This document shows, piece by piece, positions 59,763 to 64,000 of a stretch of 64,000 nt of DNA. Location of the stretch: assembly GCA_028285625.1 (NCBI GenBank), contig JANQOX010000007.1, positions 40,528-104,527 on the forward strand, given 5' to 3'. Both the position numbers and the translations under genes were made by a program. The notes under the pieces are model-generated. The model saw only the letters and a list, made by a program, of their open reading frames with translations, was not told where the DNA came from and did not search any database. The DNA comes from Myxococcota bacterium. Lineage in GTDB: Bacteria > Myxococcota_A > UBA9160 > UBA6930. The stretch's first letter is position 1. The number at the start of each line of letters is the position of its first letter.

Positions 59763-59799
59763 TGCACCGGCCCCCACCGCTTGCGCTTGCTCGGGTCGC

Positions 59800-60984
59800 C
59801 TACGCCGACGGGTCGGTCCGCCCCGCCCCCGCGCGGCCCTTCCACTGCGCACCGCGACCGAGGCCGTGCAGCCTGGCCGAATCAAGTGTCATGCCCAGAT
59901 ACAGCGCGCCGGCGATGGGCAGCGTGAGTGCGCGCAATGGGCTCAGGCGGTAGAGCGCGAGCGTCGGCAGGAAGGTCCACGTCATGAGGGCCCAGGCGGC
60001 AGCCCCCAGCAGCTCCGCGGCCGGGCTGCCATGGAGGGGCCACGTCACCACCAGGGCGGGAGGCAGCGCATAGATCAGCAGCAGGCCCAGGACCGTCCCC
60101 GCCAGCAGCAGCGGCGAGTAGTGAAGCTGCGTGTAGGCGCTGCGCGCCACCATGGCCCAGATGTCGGCGAGCCCTTCGTAGGGGCGGAAGCTGTAGGTGC
60201 GCTCGCTGAGCCCGACCCACACGGGCCCCTGGCGCTTGATCGCCGCGCCGAGTGCGCAGTCGTCGATGATCTCGCCGCGGATCGCCTCGATGCCGCCCGC
60301 GCGCTTCAGGGCATCGCTGCGCACCAGCATGCACCCGCCGGCCGCACCGGCCGTGCGCGAGCGGGGGTCGTTGATGCGGGGAAAGGGGTAGAGCTTCTGG
60401 AAGAAGTAGACGAAGGCCGGGATCAGCAGACGCTCCCAGGGCCGCTCGCAGTGAAGCCTCACCATGAGCGAGACCAGGTCGAGCCCATCCGCCTGGGCCT
60501 TGGCGACAAGGCGCCCCAGGCCGGTCGCGTCGTGCTCGACGTCGGCGTCGGTCAGTAGCAAGAACTCGGGCGCAGCCTCGCGCGTTGCGGCTGCGACCCC
60601 GGTGGCCACCGCCCACATCTTGCCCACCCAGCCCGGCGGCATGGGCTCGCTGGTCACCACCTCGAGCCGCTCGCCGCGCGGGTGCGCACTCGCCACCCCG
60701 CGCGCGATCTCGGCCGTGCCGTCGTCGCTGTGGTCATCCACGAGCACGATGCGGAAGTCGCCGGCGTAGTCCTGGTCGAGCAGCGAGCGCAGACAGCGGG
60801 CGATCCCGTCGGCTTCGTTTCGCGCGGGGACGACGGCCGTGACCGAGGGCAGAGGCCCCGCCGCCAGGGCGGCGCCCCCTCCTCGCGGCAGGCGCTGATC
60901 CGCCCGCCAGAAGCGGCCGTGAAAGAAGGCCAGGTAGACCCACGCCGCAAACGACAGGCCTGCCGCGCCCACCCAGGGATCCAT
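59800..60984 (-). CDS. hpnB: Hopene-associated glycosyltransferase HpnB
   Basis: 394-residue membrane-bound GT2 enzyme. The N-terminal membrane segment with FHGRFWRADQRLPRG is the characteristic HpnB lead. The GT-A core has SVTAVVPARNEADGIARCL, IVLVDDHSDDGTAEIA and LLLTDADVEHD (DxD), then IIDDCALGAAIK, and three or four C-terminal transmembrane helices. HpnB is linked to hopanoid loci; its exact acceptor is not settled. No squalene-hopene cyclase or other hpn gene is in the window, so here it is isolated. It is divergent from the PhyH gene with only 23 bases between starts. Confidence 0.88.
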   Translation of the reverse strand: MDPWVGAAGLSFAAWVYLAFFHGRFWRADQRLPRGGGAALAAGPLPSVTAVVPARNEADGIARCLRSLLDQDYAGDFRIVLVDDHSDDGTAEIARGVASAHPRGERLEVVTSEPMPPGWVGKMWAVATGVAAATREAAPEFLLLTDADVEHDATGLGRLVAKAQADGLDLVSLMVRLHCERPWERLLIPAFVYFFQKLYPFPRINDPRSRTAGAAGGCMLVRSDALKRAGGIEAIRGEIIDDCALGAAIKRQGPVWVGLSERTYSFRPYEGLADIWAMVARSAYTQLHYSPLLLAGTVLGLLLIYALPPALVVTWPLHGSPAAELLGAAAWALMTWTFLPTLALYRLSPLRALTLPIAGALYLGMTLDSARLHGLGRGAQWKGRAGAGRTDPSA

Positions 60985-61007
60985 GCGGGCATGCTACCCG
61001 TCTCTCC

Positions 61008-61829
61008 ATGGATGCGGCCACGCGCGAGGGGCACCTGAAGCGAATCGCCGAGCACGGCTACACCCTGCTCGAGGGGGTTCTGGAACCCGCGCTGGTCGAT
61101 GCCCTGGCCGAGGCGCTCGAACGCCTCGAGCGCGACCTCGGCATCACGCCCGCGCGCAACGCCTTCGAGGGCGAGCGCACCGTGCGCATCTACAACCTCC
61201 TTGCGCGCGACCGCGTCTTCGAGCAGGTGCCGGTCCACCCCGAGATCCTGCCGATCGTCGAGGGGGTGCTCGACCGCGGCTGCCTGATCTCGTCGCTCTC
61301 CTCGATCGCGATCGGGGGCGGCGAGACGGCCCAGCCCATCCACGCCGACGACCAGCTGATCCCGCTGCCCCAGCCGCACCCCCCGCTGGTCTGCAACACC
61401 ATGTGGGCCCTCACCGACTTCACCGAGGCCAATGGGGCGACCCGCATCGTGCCCGGGTCGCATACGAAGCCCGCGCCGGCCTACGGCGGCGAGGTCGAGA
61501 CGATCGCCGCCGAGATGCCGCGGGGTAGCGTGCTGGTCTGGAACGGCAGCCTCTGGCATGGGGGCGGCGCCAACACCACCGACCAGGTGCGCGTGGGCAT
61601 CGCCATGAACTACTGCGCCGGTTTCCTGCGTCAGCAGGAGAACCAGCAGCTCGGCATCCCACCCGAGACCGTGCGCGGCTTCTCGCCCCGTCTGCGCGAG
61701 CTGGTGGGCTACGGCACCTATCACCACCTGATCGGCCACATCGACAAGCGGAGCCCGGTCGAGGCGGTGCTGGGCGAAGGCGGGGACTTCCGCAGCGTCT
61801 GGGAGCGAACGGAGCCTTCTTCCGAGTGA
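61008..61829 (+). CDS. Phytanoyl-CoA dioxygenase (PhyH) family protein
   Basis: 273 residues. Fe(II) ligands: HADD in ETAQPIHADDQLIPLP (His and Asp of H-x-D) and the distal His in LWHGGGANTTDQVRVGIAM, followed by the Arg that binds 2-oxoglutarate. The cluster FTEANGATRIVPGSH is typical of PhyH. It would hydroxylate a lipid or isoprenoid-like substrate. Its start is 23 bases from the divergent hpnB, so a shared control region and a role in hopanoid or lipid tailoring are possible, but this is inference. Confidence 0.9.
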   Translation: MDAATREGHLKRIAEHGYTLLEGVLEPALVDALAEALERLERDLGITPARNAFEGERTVRIYNLLARDRVFEQVPVHPEILPIVEGVLDRGCLISSLSSIAIGGGETAQPIHADDQLIPLPQPHPPLVCNTMWALTDFTEANGATRIVPGSHTKPAPAYGGEVETIAAEMPRGSVLVWNGSLWHGGGANTTDQVRVGIAMNYCAGFLRQQENQQLGIPPETVRGFSPRLRELVGYGTYHHLIGHIDKRSPVEAVLGEGGDFRSVWERTEPSSE

Positions 61830-61865
61830 AGGCCGGCGCGATCCGAGCCCGCGCGCCCGTTGAGC

Positions 61866-62135
61866 TCAGCCGACGATCCGCTTGGCGCCCAGAAAGACGC
61901 CGGGGATCGTATCGAGCTCCTCCTCGGGCAAGGTCGCGCTGCTTCGGGTGACCGAGATGTGACGGATGCTCGACGACGGGATCACCAGGATCTCGTTGGG
62001 GAGGACCAGGGTCAGGCTCGGCTGGGCGAGAAACTCGCGCAGGTTCCGGGCGAGGTCAGGGGCGTCGCCCACCGGATCGACCTCGTAGAACTCGTCGCTG
62101 CCATCGACGTACGTGACCTTCAGCGCTCCGCGCAT
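61866..62135 (-). CDS. Small protein of unknown function
   Basis: 89 residues, no signal peptide. Beta-rich start LKVTYVDGSDEFYEVDPVG, a short helix PDLARNLREFLAQP, then hydrophobic strands LTLVLPNEILVIPSSSIRHI. It has the look of a small barrel, comparable to Sm-like or SH3-like folds, but I do not recognise a family. GGAG precedes the ATG. It lies 77 bases downstream of the Lon gene on the same strand and may be its operon partner. Confidence 0.7.
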   Translation of the reverse strand: MRGALKVTYVDGSDEFYEVDPVGDAPDLARNLREFLAQPSLTLVLPNEILVIPSSSIRHISVTRSSATLPEEELDTIPGVFLGAKRIVG

Positions 62136-62212
62136 GCCGTCTCCTCGCAGCCTTCATCGGAAGAAGGCACGCGCGGATTGAGCGGCACGAGGCCCAGGCC
62201 GGTGCTGCGGGG

Positions 62213-64000
<1,788 letters not shown>

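Overview
The window is about 64 kb of very G+C-rich chromosome from a Gram-negative bacterium. It encodes outer-membrane porins, an RND efflux system, lipoproteins, a Tat substrate, PEP-CTERM surface proteins and the hopanoid-associated glycosyltransferase HpnB. Luciferase-like (F420-type) oxidoreductase, haloalkane dehalogenase, PhyH and TauD-type dioxygenases and a CGLGFE-type C-terminal tail together recall uncultured former Deltaproteobacteria such as Myxococcota- or Binatota-like lineages. That placement is inference from gene content only. Coding density is very high and many neighbours overlap by ATGA or GTGA. No stretch longer than about 300 bases lacks a gene or tRNA. I see no rRNA, CRISPR array, insertion sequence or integrase.

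Layout. 0-8.4 kb: a TetR/TauD-dioxygenase pair, a GFA-family gene, a HAD mutase plus GH65 disaccharide phosphorylase pair, a membrane ankyrin protein and an amidohydrolase. 8.5-13.6 kb: minus-strand transport genes (ABC exporter, AI-2E-type permease, HlyD adaptor, DUF2955 membrane protein). 13.9-16.5 kb: a porin with a strong terminator, a haloalkane dehalogenase and tRNA-Asp. 16.5-34.1 kb: a surface-glycan locus with a methyltransferase, four glycosyltransferase domains (one fused to an asparagine synthase), two DegT aminotransferases, a fused acyltransferase/3,4-ketoisomerase (WxcM type), a flippase and two sulfotransferases. The predicted product is an exported glycan carrying N-acylated 3-amino-deoxysugar and sulfate.

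34-44.5 kb: secreted and surface proteins (PEP-CTERM metalloprotease, lipoprotein, lipase with a membrane-anchored partner, HugZ-like protein, outer-membrane protein, large PEP-CTERM repeat protein) plus an LLM-class oxidoreductase. 44.7-48.5 kb: a compact cluster of three tandem phage-tail-collar-like proteins with a GNAT acetyltransferase, a PRMT-like methyltransferase and two DUF6916-like proteins, one of them a Tat substrate. This is the best candidate for an undescribed system. 48.6-50.7 kb: a second porin and a small PEP-CTERM protein. 50.9-55.9 kb: a TetR-regulated RND efflux operon that may be read from a leaderless message. 56-64 kb: thiolase, SGNH-like lipoprotein, tRNA-Val, GNAT, divergent hpnB/PhyH genes, a small conserved-looking protein and the C-terminal two thirds or more of Lon protease running off the right edge.

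Connections: three PEP-CTERM proteins and two proteins with a second type of C-terminal tail occur in the window, and one of each type directly flanks the glycan locus. This fits the general coupling of exosortase-type sorting to exopolysaccharide production, although no exosortase gene lies here. Starts were chosen from Shine-Dalgarno sequences, overlap with neighbours and domain boundaries. Two genes appear to need CTG starts.
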